A stretch of 64,000 nt of DNA from the NCBI GenBank assembly GCA_963281255.1, contig OY725496.1, positions 4,441,723 to 4,505,722 on the forward strand, read 5' to 3'. How positions within the stretch are numbered: the first letter of the stretch is position 1; the number at the start of each line of letters is the position of its first letter. The notes under the pieces are model-generated. The model had not been told where the DNA came from, ran no database searches, and saw only the letters and a program-made list of their open reading frames with translations. The position numbers and the translations under genes are program-made. Positions 52,371 to 61,427 of this stretch are shown in pieces. Origin of the DNA: Aphrocallistes beatrix (taxonomy: Eukaryota; Porifera; Hexactinellida; Sceptrulophora; Aphrocallistidae).

Positions 52371-53459
52371 CTATTTGTGGTAATATCTTAAGGCCCACAC
52401 TTTGAGGTGGTATCTTTTAGATAAATTTTTGCGATATGTCACAACAATAGTGACTTGAACAACCAGATTGAGTAAAGTAGTGAGTAGCAGCCAGAATAAT
52501 AAGGCGGTGCGTTCCAAAAATCTGAAAAGATTTGTCAGAAAACCCTTCACTACATATGCAGTTGGTGGTAGCTGGAACTGTATTGAGTATATCCTATTCA
52601 CCCAGCAGGGCTGAAAAAGGAAATCGAAGAGGCCTGTTACGAATATATTAAATAGCGATAGAGAGATGATTAAGTATGCTCCGATACAACACAGGATTAT
52701 AGATGTGTACTTGTATGTGTTGGCCTGTCTTCTGAAGTGTGCTCGCTCCCGAGGTAACAACAAGTGGTCAACGGCTCTCCATCTTAGTGCATGGTAAACT
52801 TCACGATATCCCTTGCAAAGTCTGAACAAGCTGTACAGAATAATAACATAGCCTAAAATCACTCCTATTATGAAGGTGAATTCAATCGAGTTTAATGCAA
52901 TTAGAAAAATACTTTCTCCGAATAGCCACCAAGCTTGTTTCTCAATCAAATTCAGATTGAATTGACTTTTCCGAATAACATTCACTAGAAATGTGTTCAT
53001 GATGTTGAGAAACTGGATGGTACACAAAAGGGCGACGATAGTTAATGCCTGCAGAGTGAGACAGAAAGGCCCTAGATACGCAGCACACACCATTTGTGGA
53101 GAATCGAACATGCTGCAATTAGAAGAAACTATTTGGTGGAAAAATCCATTTGCCTGTGATTCAAAACTAACATATTCATAGTTCGTAAAAGCCGTAAGGA
53201 TAATGGCCAATGTCTCGGTAACAATTATGGGGATACATAGACCGAATTTGCAATAGTTAAACAAAGCCTTTTTGTACTCCTGACTATTCTTATCTGATAT
53301 CCGCTGCTTTATTCTCCAACAATTAATTGTTCGGATCAACAATAAAATAAGAGTAAGTCCTTCAAAAAATATTTTGAGGCCGCAACTTACGGTAATAACT
53401 CTGTCAATTTCCATTTTACTCAGTATGAAATTAAAAAAGAGGATGTTATCTAATCCCAT
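52371..53459 (-). CDS. multi-pass membrane protein of unknown family, copy C
   Basis: 362 residues, intact, inverted relative to A and B. The ATG at 53459 (MGLDNILFF) matches copy A's start; the frame is open further upstream only through non-ATG codons. Against A I count 14 differences in the first 150 residues but only one (H to N in RRQANTYKY) in the remaining 212. Membrane segments are as in A. The TATA box found before A and B is altered here (GTGTAAAAG), so expression may differ or be weak. An AATAAA on the minus strand lies at 52189-52194. Function unknown. Confidence 0.65.
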   Translation of the reverse strand: MGLDNILFFNFILSKMEIDRVITVSCGLKIFFEGLTLILLLIRTINCWRIKQRISDKNSQEYKKALFNYCKFGLCIPIIVTETLAIILTAFTNYEYVSFESQANGFFHQIVSSNCSMFDSPQMVCAAYLGPFCLTLQALTIVALLCTIQFLNIMNTFLVNVIRKSQFNLNLIEKQAWWLFGESIFLIALNSIEFTFIIGVILGYVIILYSLFRLCKGYREVYHALRWRAVDHLLLPRERAHFRRQANTYKYTSIILCCIGAYLIISLSLFNIFVTGLFDFLFQPCWVNRIYSIQFQLPPTAYVVKGFLTNLFRFLERTALLFWLLLTTLLNLVVQVTIVVTYRKNLSKRYHLKVWALRYYHK

Positions 53460-53903
53460 TGATTTTGTTCTGCTTATAAGTGGACTTGATCTTTTACACT
53501 GCCAAAATTGCAGACACAATTAGATGATAAACATTACTAAATAAATCAATTGATTACTAGTATATTCGATTTCTTTGTCTTACTACCAGGAGATGAATTA
53601 AGATGAGTAAGGAATGAATAATTTTTGGAAGTCAATGATTACTTTACATAAATATTTGGGTAGAAGTACTTTCCACTTGTATCCTCATTTTACGTTCAGA
53701 GGATATATTAAATATCGGTAATTGTTTTTGATTAGCTTGAAAATATGATTATGGTCTTATCAAATCTTGGATTTATCCCTGCAACATATTTCTAAGAATA
53801 TCAGTTGCCAAGGTGATTAGTAGGTTTAAACGCTGAAAGATTATTATACATTTTACAAGGTGCTTAAGTTGTTTGGTTTTTTTATAAAATAGTTTAGGGT
53901 AGT

Positions 53904-54056
53904 TACAGTCAGGGTCGCTTGTTATGAACTAGCCTCCTGGTCTCAATTTCATTTTTAGATAGGATTTGTATTGAATCAAGTTCGCTTAATATGAAGTATC
54001 TCTATTATGAACAGATTTTTGGTCCCCTGGTGGTTCACTAAGTGACCCTGACTGTA
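53904..54056. mobile_element. 153-bp pogo/Tigger-like MITE, second family copy
   Basis: Ends TACAGTCAGGGTCGCTT and, inverted, TACAGTCAGGGTCACTT. Interior matches the element in FIG4 intron 5. TA on both sides. Confidence 0.75.
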
Positions 54057-54302
54057 TTTTCACAAAATTGTTACGAGCCTTTCTTATTTACATTTTCTGG
54101 AGTCTGGCGAAAACTGACAGAATGATGTAATCTGGTGGTTTCCACCAGATCAGTCAGAACTTAAAATAAGTAATAATACAAACGCAGATATTAAATTCGT
54201 TGCTACATTATTATTCTCGGCCGGAATCTCGTTTAACTCTGATATGAATTCCAACCAGTGCGGTAAACTATTTTATGCATGCAATAGGAAATGTCTCAAA
54301 TA

Positions 54303-54428
54303 CAGGGTCGTAGGAATTAGCTATTTATAGGTGTGGCGAAGTGGCGGTCTTGTGCTACACTTCGCCGTAACTACCGAAAGTGGATTCCCAATAATGCAGC
54401 CGCCGCCGCACCTGTTTCTACGGCCCTG
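54303..54428. mobile_element. 126-bp hAT-like MITE
   Basis: Ends CAGGGTCGTAGGAA and, inverted, CAGGGCCGTAGAAA; inside are inverted GGCGAAGTG/CACTTCGCC arms. Eight-base flanks are not identical, so the target duplication is unproven. Confidence 0.5.
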
Positions 54429-54881
54429 AAATAACTACGGAATTGTTACATATGTCTCTGGGTTAGCATGGAAACTTCTTTCAATATCTTCAGGAATATT
54501 AGCAATCTTGGATTCTGCTATTAGATACCGTCATAATTAACAACACCTTAAATGGTTACGCAATCGTTCTTAAAAGAGAAACATTGTGAAGGAGAATCCT
54601 GCGAGTGTTGAAGTATGGATGAATTTGGCTGGAAAGTAAAGTTAGAATCTCACAAAACGAGGTAGAATATTTATTAACTTTTTAGTCTAGTGATTCACAG
54701 AATTCCATACTAAACACTGAAATCTTAATTAAGTAGGTTACTTGTACGAGCGATTAAGAACTGAGATTAGACTTTAATTAAAGGTTTGTACAATTAGGAA
54801 TAATTCATTTCCACGCATAACTGTAATGAATCAAAATTATTAGGTGATCGGTTTGCACTGAAAATACTGAACTAAGTTAGT

Positions 54882-56378
54882 TCACACTGTGTCCATTCCG
54901 CTGGCACCTTTATCAAGAATAGTATCAGGGGGGATCATGGGTTCGGGTTGCGATACTGTTAGGTCTTTCTGTGCATAGAACTTCCCCAATTCTCCCTCTG
55001 AGAAGAGAATGACAGTGCAGTAGCTGTCTGTTGACGAGATCACCAAGAGACGTCCGTCATTGGACCAGGCCATATCAGTCAAGTTAGCATAATGCACCTG
55101 GCCAATCACAGCTAACGCTTCTAGCCGCTGAGTGTCGTACAAGTACACTTGAGTGAGGGTAGCCACTGCGTAGATCATCCTGTAGGGGAGTTTGAACAGG
55201 GCAGACCGGTTTGGCTCTAGTTCATAGAGTCGGGGGTTGAATCGGACAAGAATGGAGGGCTTGTCGAGGGTCGGTAGGTATAGCACCGGCTTGGTTAGAC
55301 AAGTGCGAGAGAACACGTAGGTACAGTTCACGATCTTGTCTGCGTCTGAATGGTACTGTCCAGATGGAACTACCAGGATGCGTCCGTCTGGAGAGTAGGA
55401 AAGGCGGCGGAAGAAGCTGGACAGTGTTTCATCTTTGAAGGCCTTGAAGAGAGTTCGGTCTGGTGCTGTCAGCTTAGAGACCGTCGACACACAGGTCATG
55501 CCGGTCGACAGGCTCAGGAATTTGAGGGACCGGTCGCTGCTGAGACTTGCGACCAGCTGTTTCATCGGATCGTAAGCTACTCCCTGTACATAATGCTTAT
55601 GCTCCCTCACGCGTAGGAGAGCCTGACCTTTCTCCACATCCCAGAGAATGGAGGTGTTGTCAACTGACCCACTGACTAAACGCGTCCCGTCCTTGGACCA
55701 ACTCAGATCTGAGACGTCTTCAAGGTGTCCTTTGAGAACTTTGTGCACACTCCACTTGTCGGATTTATCTTCTCCCTCCCTTGTCACCTGTTCTTCCATC
55801 GTCACATTCCACACTATTATCCAGCCGTCATCCCCTATATCGAACAAATTCTATGATATTATTAGTATACACGCCAACCGTCTCGATTTTTCACTTTTCT
55901 ATTGAGCTAATTTTCACGAGTCTCCCGTTTTGAAAGGTCTCCACTATCAATATCTGTTTTGTTTAAATTCCATACTTAAAACTTTCCTACTGCATCCCAC
56001 GAAATGCAACGCCGCGTCCCGCTTTATCAAGGCTCAAATTAGCACGTATAAATTGGCTAAATAGAAGTTGTGTTCTTATTCGGTCAATTTGATTTGCTAA
56101 AGTAATGGTAATGACTTTCTATCAGATGAACTACCTCCCGATGCGAGGAAGCGTCCGTCAGGACTAAACCTGACAGTGTTAACAGACTTGTCGTGTCTTG
56201 TGAGGCTAAACAAGTATTTGAGTTGAATCTTGTCCTCCACAAGAGAGATGTCCCATATCTTGATGTCCTTGTCAGCTCCTGCCGACACCAACCGATAGCT
56301 GGAGGGGAGGACACTGAAGTCGACACTGTAGACTGGCTCCTTGCTGTGCCATACGATCTCAGGCGTGATCAGTTTCAT
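54882..56378 (-). CDS. CHAF1B: chromatin assembly factor 1 subunit B (CAF-1 p60), 2 exons
   Basis: Exon 1 is 56378-56135 and exon 2 is 55834-54882, joined by a GT..AG intron of 300 bp; the junction restores LASGGDDGWIIVWNV. The product is 398 residues of WD40 propeller. CAF-1 deposits H3-H4 behind the replication fork. Matches to human p60 include MKLITPEIVWHSKEPVYSVD, KSVNTVRFSPDGRFLASGG, TLRGH-like VLKGHLEDVSDLSWSKDG, SVDNTSILWDVEKGQ, HKHYVQGVAYDP, SFFRRLSYSPDGR, and the final blades ISSTDSYCTVILF. Human p60 is 559 residues; here the protein stops soon after the propeller, so the disordered tail with the ASF1-binding B-domain is absent unless a further exon was missed. Confidence 0.92.
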
Positions 56379-56536
56379 AGACCGATTGGGTTAGATTGAT
56401 GAAGCAGAACGAGTAATTATACTGAAAAAAGATTAACCAATACTCTCTCAGATTTTCATTTGAGTAAAATGGAAGTCATAAATATGAAATACGTAAATAA
56501 AAATTTTAATATTTTCTGTTTTGATTATATTATTAA

Positions 56537-58015
56537 TTAACATTGTAAAAATAAAGTAAAGATAGAATTTAGAGTATCGCCTCTAAAGATAAGGAACATT
56601 GGAATAACTTTCTCTTTTCTTTCGACATCAGTGATTCCCTCATCAACGAACCCATCCAGCCATCTCTCCGATAGAACCAAAACGGTATTCAGTGTAAACG
56701 TATCTCGGAGTGCTGTGATCTCATTTAACATGACGCTTTTCACCGTTGACCCTGATCGCTGTACATCGTACACAACAATTTCCAATCTTCTCCGATAATT
56801 CAATAAAACTATGTACTTTTTGCCCACACTAAGGAAGACATATTCATTGAATACTGGTATATTCAAAACAACTTTCCTGATTCGCAACCAGTTAGAAGTG
56901 CTGTAAATGTGCAAGTATTGCACTTGGTTATTGTCAGAACACAGAAGTGCTAACAAGCCTCTATCTTTTGACAGTTTGAATGTAATATTAGTAATATTTG
57001 ATACGTCGAAATGGGTCTGGAGTGAATCTATTATCCGAAAGGATTTGTCATGGAGTATATTCAACATTTGAAAACCAATGGTTGAGCATATAAACAGGGC
57101 TGGTTTAGGGAGTAGTGAAAAATTAAAAAGATTTGGGAAGACACATTCCCCAACCGAGATGCGCCTTTCGAGTTCTCCGTTGTTAGGATTCAATAGAAAG
57201 ATTGAGTAGTCTGAAGATAGAATTGCTAAAACATGAAGATGACCTTCTTCATTCGTCAAGAAATCCAAATGCATCAACCCAGACATGGAGGGAAGTGGAA
57301 TTCTTGTTTTCGAGCCCAAATAATTTATCTTGAAAATATCTAAGTAGTAGTGTGCGATCAAGATGAACTTATCGCGGAAATAAGTCGATACTTGACTACC
57401 TGCCAATGTCCGAGAATTGCTGCCAACATCTTTCCCCAAAATATCCCCCGTACATACAAATACATTTCCTTCCAGTTTCCAGACAAGAACCACTTCATTC
57501 GACCACTCTTCATTGTACCCATGAATCACGAACCAATTGTCACTAGAGAGTACTCGGAAAACTCGGATCTTTCCCGATTCTTGAGACTTCTTAACCAGTG
57601 GCTTATTTCTGTATGCGAATGGATGGACCAAATTGTTTTGGAAGGTTTTGATGGAACGACATAACTGCTTCCATTGAGTGTTGTTAGTTAGAAGAGCAGT
57701 GGTGCTATACTCACGACTTAATTGTAATGAATGCATTCTCCATAGGGTGCTACTGCCTCTACAGTTAATAATATCGCACCAAGTTTTATTCACTAACATA
57801 CAAGACAGGATATCTCCGAGCGAGAGAAATTTCAGGATTTTTACAACAATATCGAGTGGGAGCTGTGAGAAGTCTCGATAGAATAGCTTCGTGAGAGTGG
57901 ACTGCACTGAAAGTAACTCTTCATGGGAACAATCGGAGAGGAGAGAAATAAGGTAAGCTAGTCTGTCTCCAGTGGAGAGTGCAGTGAATTGTGGAATCGT
58001 AGGCAAACTAGACAT
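56537..58015 (-). CDS. F-box protein with FBXW7/Cdc4-like N-terminus
   Basis: 492 residues, one exon. Residues about 15-50 (AYLISLLSDCSHEELLSVQS) resemble the D-domain before the F-box in Cdc4/FBXW-type proteins; the F-box follows at about 50-95 (FSQLPLDIVVKILKFLSLGD, VNKTWCDI, STLWRMH). F-box proteins recruit substrates to SCF (SKP1-CUL1) ubiquitin ligases. The C-terminal 380 residues have repeating beta-strand patterns (NEVVLVWKLEGNVFVCTG, HLHVLAILSSDYSIFLLN) that suggest a propeller, but canonical GH/WD repeats are absent. It may be a strongly diverged FBXW protein. AT-rich codon use. The substrate cannot be predicted. Confidence 0.75.
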   Translation of the reverse strand: MSSLPTIPQFTALSTGDRLAYLISLLSDCSHEELLSVQSTLTKLFYRDFSQLPLDIVVKILKFLSLGDILSCMLVNKTWCDIINCRGSSTLWRMHSLQLSREYSTTALLTNNTQWKQLCRSIKTFQNNLVHPFAYRNKPLVKKSQESGKIRVFRVLSSDNWFVIHGYNEEWSNEVVLVWKLEGNVFVCTGDILGKDVGSNSRTLAGSQVSTYFRDKFILIAHYYLDIFKINYLGSKTRIPLPSMSGLMHLDFLTNEEGHLHVLAILSSDYSIFLLNPNNGELERRISVGECVFPNLFNFSLLPKPALFICSTIGFQMLNILHDKSFRIIDSLQTHFDVSNITNITFKLSKDRGLLALLCSDNNQVQYLHIYSTSNWLRIRKVVLNIPVFNEYVFLSVGKKYIVLLNYRRRLEIVVYDVQRSGSTVKSVMLNEITALRDTFTLNTVLVLSERWLDGFVDEGITDVERKEKVIPMFLIFRGDTLNSIFTLFLQC

Positions 58016-58242
58016 CTACGATTGCAAGTTAAAAATCAGTGTTTTGTCCTGGTAGCAATTGCCTACGTTATGATATTGAACAAAAATTAGCACTATCATA
58101 AAAATCTGTCCATTTAATTAGTAGAAAGACGTAGTTTCAGTATATCGTCTGCCACGTTGCCACATGGCGCAGTGCTAATCTTTGCTTTCATCATGCGTTG
58201 AACATGAATCATGCATAAGCATGGTGCGTGGTAGAATGGGGC

Positions 58243-58250
58243 TATAAATA
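58243..58250 (+). promoter_or_regulatory. distal TATA box upstream of glutamine synthetase
   Basis: TATAAATA in GGGGCTATAAATAGAAGC, 220 bp upstream of the proximal box. With the acceptor-like GTGTATCTAG right before the ATG, it could start a transcript with a spliced 5' UTR; this is speculative. Confidence 0.4.
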
Positions 58251-58462
58251 GAAGCAGCTACTCGTAATTAATTAACAATAATTTTCAAAGTATATATCAC
58301 CAAGCAATAATTCAATTTGAAATTTCAGTTTTGGAAAATGTACCTGATTTTTTAAATCAGTCAAATATTTGAAACATGTTTGTCAATTGTCATTAGGTCT
58401 AGATAATCTCATTAAAGTGCTAATGGGAAGTGTAGTTAATTAGGCATTAGACTCCGAATGCG

Positions 58463-58470
58463 TATAAAAG
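58463..58470 (+). promoter_or_regulatory. proximal TATA box of glutamine synthetase
   Basis: TATAAAAG 66 bp before the ATG at 58529. Confidence 0.6.
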
Positions 58471-58528
58471 TAACGAATTCCTTCACTCAGAAATCCAATA
58501 TTCATTTCAAACTGTTTGTGTATCTAGG

Positions 58529-59641
58529 ATGTCTGGAAGTGACATACAGAATGTGCTTGAGAAGTACATGAAGCTTGACCAGAGGGGCTACGTACAGGTC
58601 ACATACGTCTGGATAGATGGGACCATGAGCGGTCTCCGCTGCAAGACGAGAACACTGGACCATGAGCCAGAGGGTCCGGACGAACTTCCTATTTGGAACT
58701 TCGACGGTTCCAGCACGAAACAAGCGGACGGAACTAACTCAGACATTTACCTCTACCCCAAGGTGATGTTCCGGGATCCGTTCCGCGGCCATCCGAATAA
58801 GCTAGTCCTATGCGAGACTTACACACACGATGAAAAGCCGCACACGACGAACTCGCGGCACAGCTGTAACAGCTACATGAAGGACTCCAAGGTTGCAGCT
58901 GCCAAGCCTTGGTTCGGGATTGAGCAGGAGTACGTAGTCTGCGACAAGACGGGGCACCCTTACGGTTGGCCGACGGAGGGTTTTCCTGCAGCACAGGGTC
59001 CCTACTACTGCGCCGTAGGAGCGAAACGAGTGAAGGGAAGATTCATTCTCGAAGCGCACTACAGAGCCTGTCTGTACGCCGGGGTGAAGATAGCGGGGTC
59101 CAACGCGGAAGTCATGCTGTCGCAGTGGGAATATCAAATCGGGCCTTGCGAGGGAATTGAGATCGGAGACCATCTGTGGATGTCCCGCTTCCTGCTGGAA
59201 AGGGTGGCTGAGGACTTTGACGTTGTGATCTCCTTCGACCCGAAACCGGTCCCAGGGGACTGGAATGGCTCTGGGGCACACACCAACTTCTCGACGCTAC
59301 AGATGCGAGAGGCCGGCGGTATTGCGGAGATAGAGGACGCCATCACCCATCTATCCGCTAACCACAGCTGGCACATCGCCAACTACGACCCGAATGGCGG
59401 CCAGGACAATGAACGGCGTCTGACAGGTTTGCACGAAACCTCCTCCATACATTCCTTCACTTCCGGAGTAGCTAACCGCGGGGCAAGCGTGCGGATTCCA
59501 CGCCAATGCCACCACGACGGGAAGGGGTACCTAGAGGACCGGCGCCCCTCATCTAACATGGACCCTTACCGCGTCTCTGAAGTAATCGTGCGCACGACAA
59601 TCCTGCACGAGGATCAATCTACTAGAAAATCCTCCATGTAG
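58529..59641 (+). CDS. GLUL: glutamine synthetase (type II)
   Basis: 370 residues (human 373), no introns. It makes glutamine from glutamate, ammonia and ATP. Matches include [31 protein letters not shown], the metal/substrate motif [31 protein letters not shown], the ATP-site region [29 protein letters not shown] and SVRIPRQ with EDRRPSSN. Active-site residues appear complete. Many animal type II enzymes are cytosolic; I see no mitochondrial targeting peptide. The start at 58529 is the first ATG after the TATA box. It forms a head-to-head pair with the F-box gene and is convergent with class III ADH. Confidence 0.95.
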   Translation: MSGSDIQNVLEKYMKLDQRGYVQVTYVWIDGTMSGLRCKTRTLDHEPEGPDELPIWNFDGSSTKQADGTNSDIYLYPKVMFRDPFRGHPNKLVLCETYTHDEKPHTTNSRHSCNSYMKDSKVAAAKPWFGIEQEYVVCDKTGHPYGWPTEGFPAAQGPYYCAVGAKRVKGRFILEAHYRACLYAGVKIAGSNAEVMLSQWEYQIGPCEGIEIGDHLWMSRFLLERVAEDFDVVISFDPKPVPGDWNGSGAHTNFSTLQMREAGGIAEIEDAITHLSANHSWHIANYDPNGGQDNERRLTGLHETSSIHSFTSGVANRGASVRIPRQCHHDGKGYLEDRRPSSNMDPYRVSEVIVRTTILHEDQSTRKSSM

Positions 59642-60290
59642 ATGTGTCCAACTCAGCTCTCAAGTTTCCGTTTATTCTCTCATTCAAGTTACTAGTTCTA
59701 TTTATTCATTGCTCACTTTCCTGCCTGAATTGTAGTAATTTATTCAGCTGAAAGTACTCAAGTAGATCTTTGCTGTCCAAATATTATTTTCAATCAGAAA
59801 TCTGACAACTGATTCCAATAACTAAGTTTATAAGTCAATGTTATGTCCGCACGGTGATACACATCTGATAAAAATCCAACAAAACATCAACTGAACTTGA
59901 ATCTAATTATCCTTAATAACCCTCTTTGGGACTTTATTTCACCCAAAATGCTCGCTTGGTTCAATAACTTGGAAGTGGATTTTTTCAAATTTAAATCTTT
60001 CTAATCATCATAACTCAGCGACACATTTTCTTATTTTTATAGCACCAATCGATGTAGAATTGTCTCCTCTTCCAAATGACTGGAAGAATCGCGATAAAAA
60101 AAAGGTTTATTTTACTAGCTTTATTAAATAATATTATTTCACTAACATGTAGTATTCAGCTATCAAATAAACCAGCGAACCCGAAAACTTCAGGCCATTG
60201 CTGGGGGAAATCGACTGTATTTACTAATTCTAAATACTAAATAAATATACATTATCGATACTCAGTTCTATCCAATTCGTGAGCCTAGGA
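59642..60290. other. intergenic between convergent GS and ADH genes
   Basis: AT-rich 0.65 kb with 3' flanks of both genes; TTTATT at about 60106 could serve as the AATAAA of the minus-strand ADH. Nothing else seen. Confidence 0.5.
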
Positions 60291-61427
60291 CTAAAATGAA
60301 AGTACTGTGCGTATACTTTCTCCATTTTCCAGGAGGTAGAAGGATTTCTGAACTTCCTCGAAGGGGAGGGTGTGGGTGACAAACTCGTCGACCATTAGTT
60401 CCCCCTTCATGTAATCCTGGACCAGGAGCGGCACGCTATCTCGACTCTTCCAACCGCCAAACGCCGTTCCTTTCCAGATTCGCCCCGTCACCAGCTGGAA
60501 GGAGCGAGTGGAAATTTCTTGCCCCGCCGGTGCCACTCCGATTATGGTAGACACGCCCCATCCCTTATGCGCGGTTTCTAGCGCCTGTCGCATCAGATCA
60601 ACATTCCCGACTGCTTCGAACGTGAAATCGAACCCCCCGCCAGAAAGTTCAATGAACGTCTCATTCGCTGGTTTAGTGAATTCTTTCGGATTCACAAACT
60701 CGGTAGCTCCGAACTGTAGTGCATACTTCTTCTTGGCCGGGTTGATATCAACCGCGATGATTTTCTTAGCTCCGGACTTCTTGCAGCCCATGATGGTAGC
60801 CAGGCCAACGGCCCCGCAGCCCCAGACGCCGCATACGCTGTCCTTCTCAACCTTGGCCGTGTTCAGAGCGGCGCCGTACCCGGTGGAGATCCCACAGCCC
60901 AGAAGACAGACCTTTTCGAGAGGAGCCTTCACGTCGATCTTGGCTACGGATATCTCACAGCAGACCGTGTACTCGGAGAAAGTGCTGCAGCCCATGTAGT
61001 GGAAGAGGGACTTTCCCTTGCATGTGAACCTGGTGGTTTTGTCCGGCATATATCCTGCGTACTGGGTCGCGACTATCTTCTGGCAAAGGTTCGTCTTTCC
61101 GCTGAGACAATACTCGCACTCTCTACACTGCGGGATGTAGAGTGGGATGACGTGGTCGCCGACTGCTACCGATGTCACTCCTTCCCCTACGCTCTCCACT
61201 ATCCCGCCTCCCTCGTGTCCGATCACCACGGGATACACCCCCTGGGAGTCCAGCCCCCTGAGGGTGCCAAAATCCGTATGGCACACCCCAGTGTGCAGAA
61301 TGTGTACCCTCACTTCGCCGAGTTTAGGAGGCGCTACCTCGATTTGCTCTATTTCCAATTTGTTCGGTTCCCAGAGTACGGCCGCTTTGCAAGTAATCAC
61401 TTTCCCTTTTGTGTCCTCTTGAGCCAT
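60291..61427 (-). CDS. ADH5: class III alcohol dehydrogenase / S-(hydroxymethyl)glutathione dehydrogenase
   Basis: 378 residues, one exon. The enzyme oxidises the formaldehyde-glutathione adduct and reduces S-nitrosoglutathione in the cytosol. Features seen: catalytic zinc ligands in [14 protein letters not shown] and [11 protein letters not shown]; structural zinc loop [18 protein letters not shown] site GVWGCGAVG with the acidic residue in AVDINPAKK; class III wording [21 protein letters not shown] and [18 protein letters not shown]. By comparison with the human enzyme from memory, the arginine that binds the glutathione carboxylate (R114, in QKIRVTQ) is a valine here (QKIVATQ), and nearby E57 is Gln, while D55 and the K283-equivalent are kept. 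Substrate preference may therefore be altered. Confidence 0.93.
   Translation of the reverse strand: MAQEDTKGKVITCKAAVLWEPNKLEIEQIEVAPPKLGEVRVHILHTGVCHTDFGTLRGLDSQGVYPVVIGHEGGGIVESVGEGVTSVAVGDHVIPLYIPQCRECEYCLSGKTNLCQKIVATQYAGYMPDKTTRFTCKGKSLFHYMGCSTFSEYTVCCEISVAKIDVKAPLEKVCLLGCGISTGYGAALNTAKVEKDSVCGVWGCGAVGLATIMGCKKSGAKKIIAVDINPAKKKYALQFGATEFVNPKEFTKPANETFIELSGGGFDFTFEAVGNVDLMRQALETAHKGWGVSTIIGVAPAGQEISTRSFQLVTGRIWKGTAFGGWKSRDSVPLLVQDYMKGELMVDEFVTHTLPFEEVQKSFYLLENGESIRTVLSF

Larger units (their letters stand above)
53460..54881. other. intergenic, 1.4 kb, with two MITE-like elements
   Basis: The first about 150 bp is the duplicated upstream flank of the membrane-protein family. Then come elements at 53904-54056 and 54303-54428, and a small palindrome TCTGGTGGTTTCCACCAGA at 54131. 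Confidence 0.55.
58016..58528. other. divergent promoter region of the F-box gene and glutamine synthetase
   Basis: Shared 5' region of two head-to-head genes. It carries two plus-strand TATA boxes, TATAAATA at 58243 and TATAAAAG at 58463. Confidence 0.55.
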
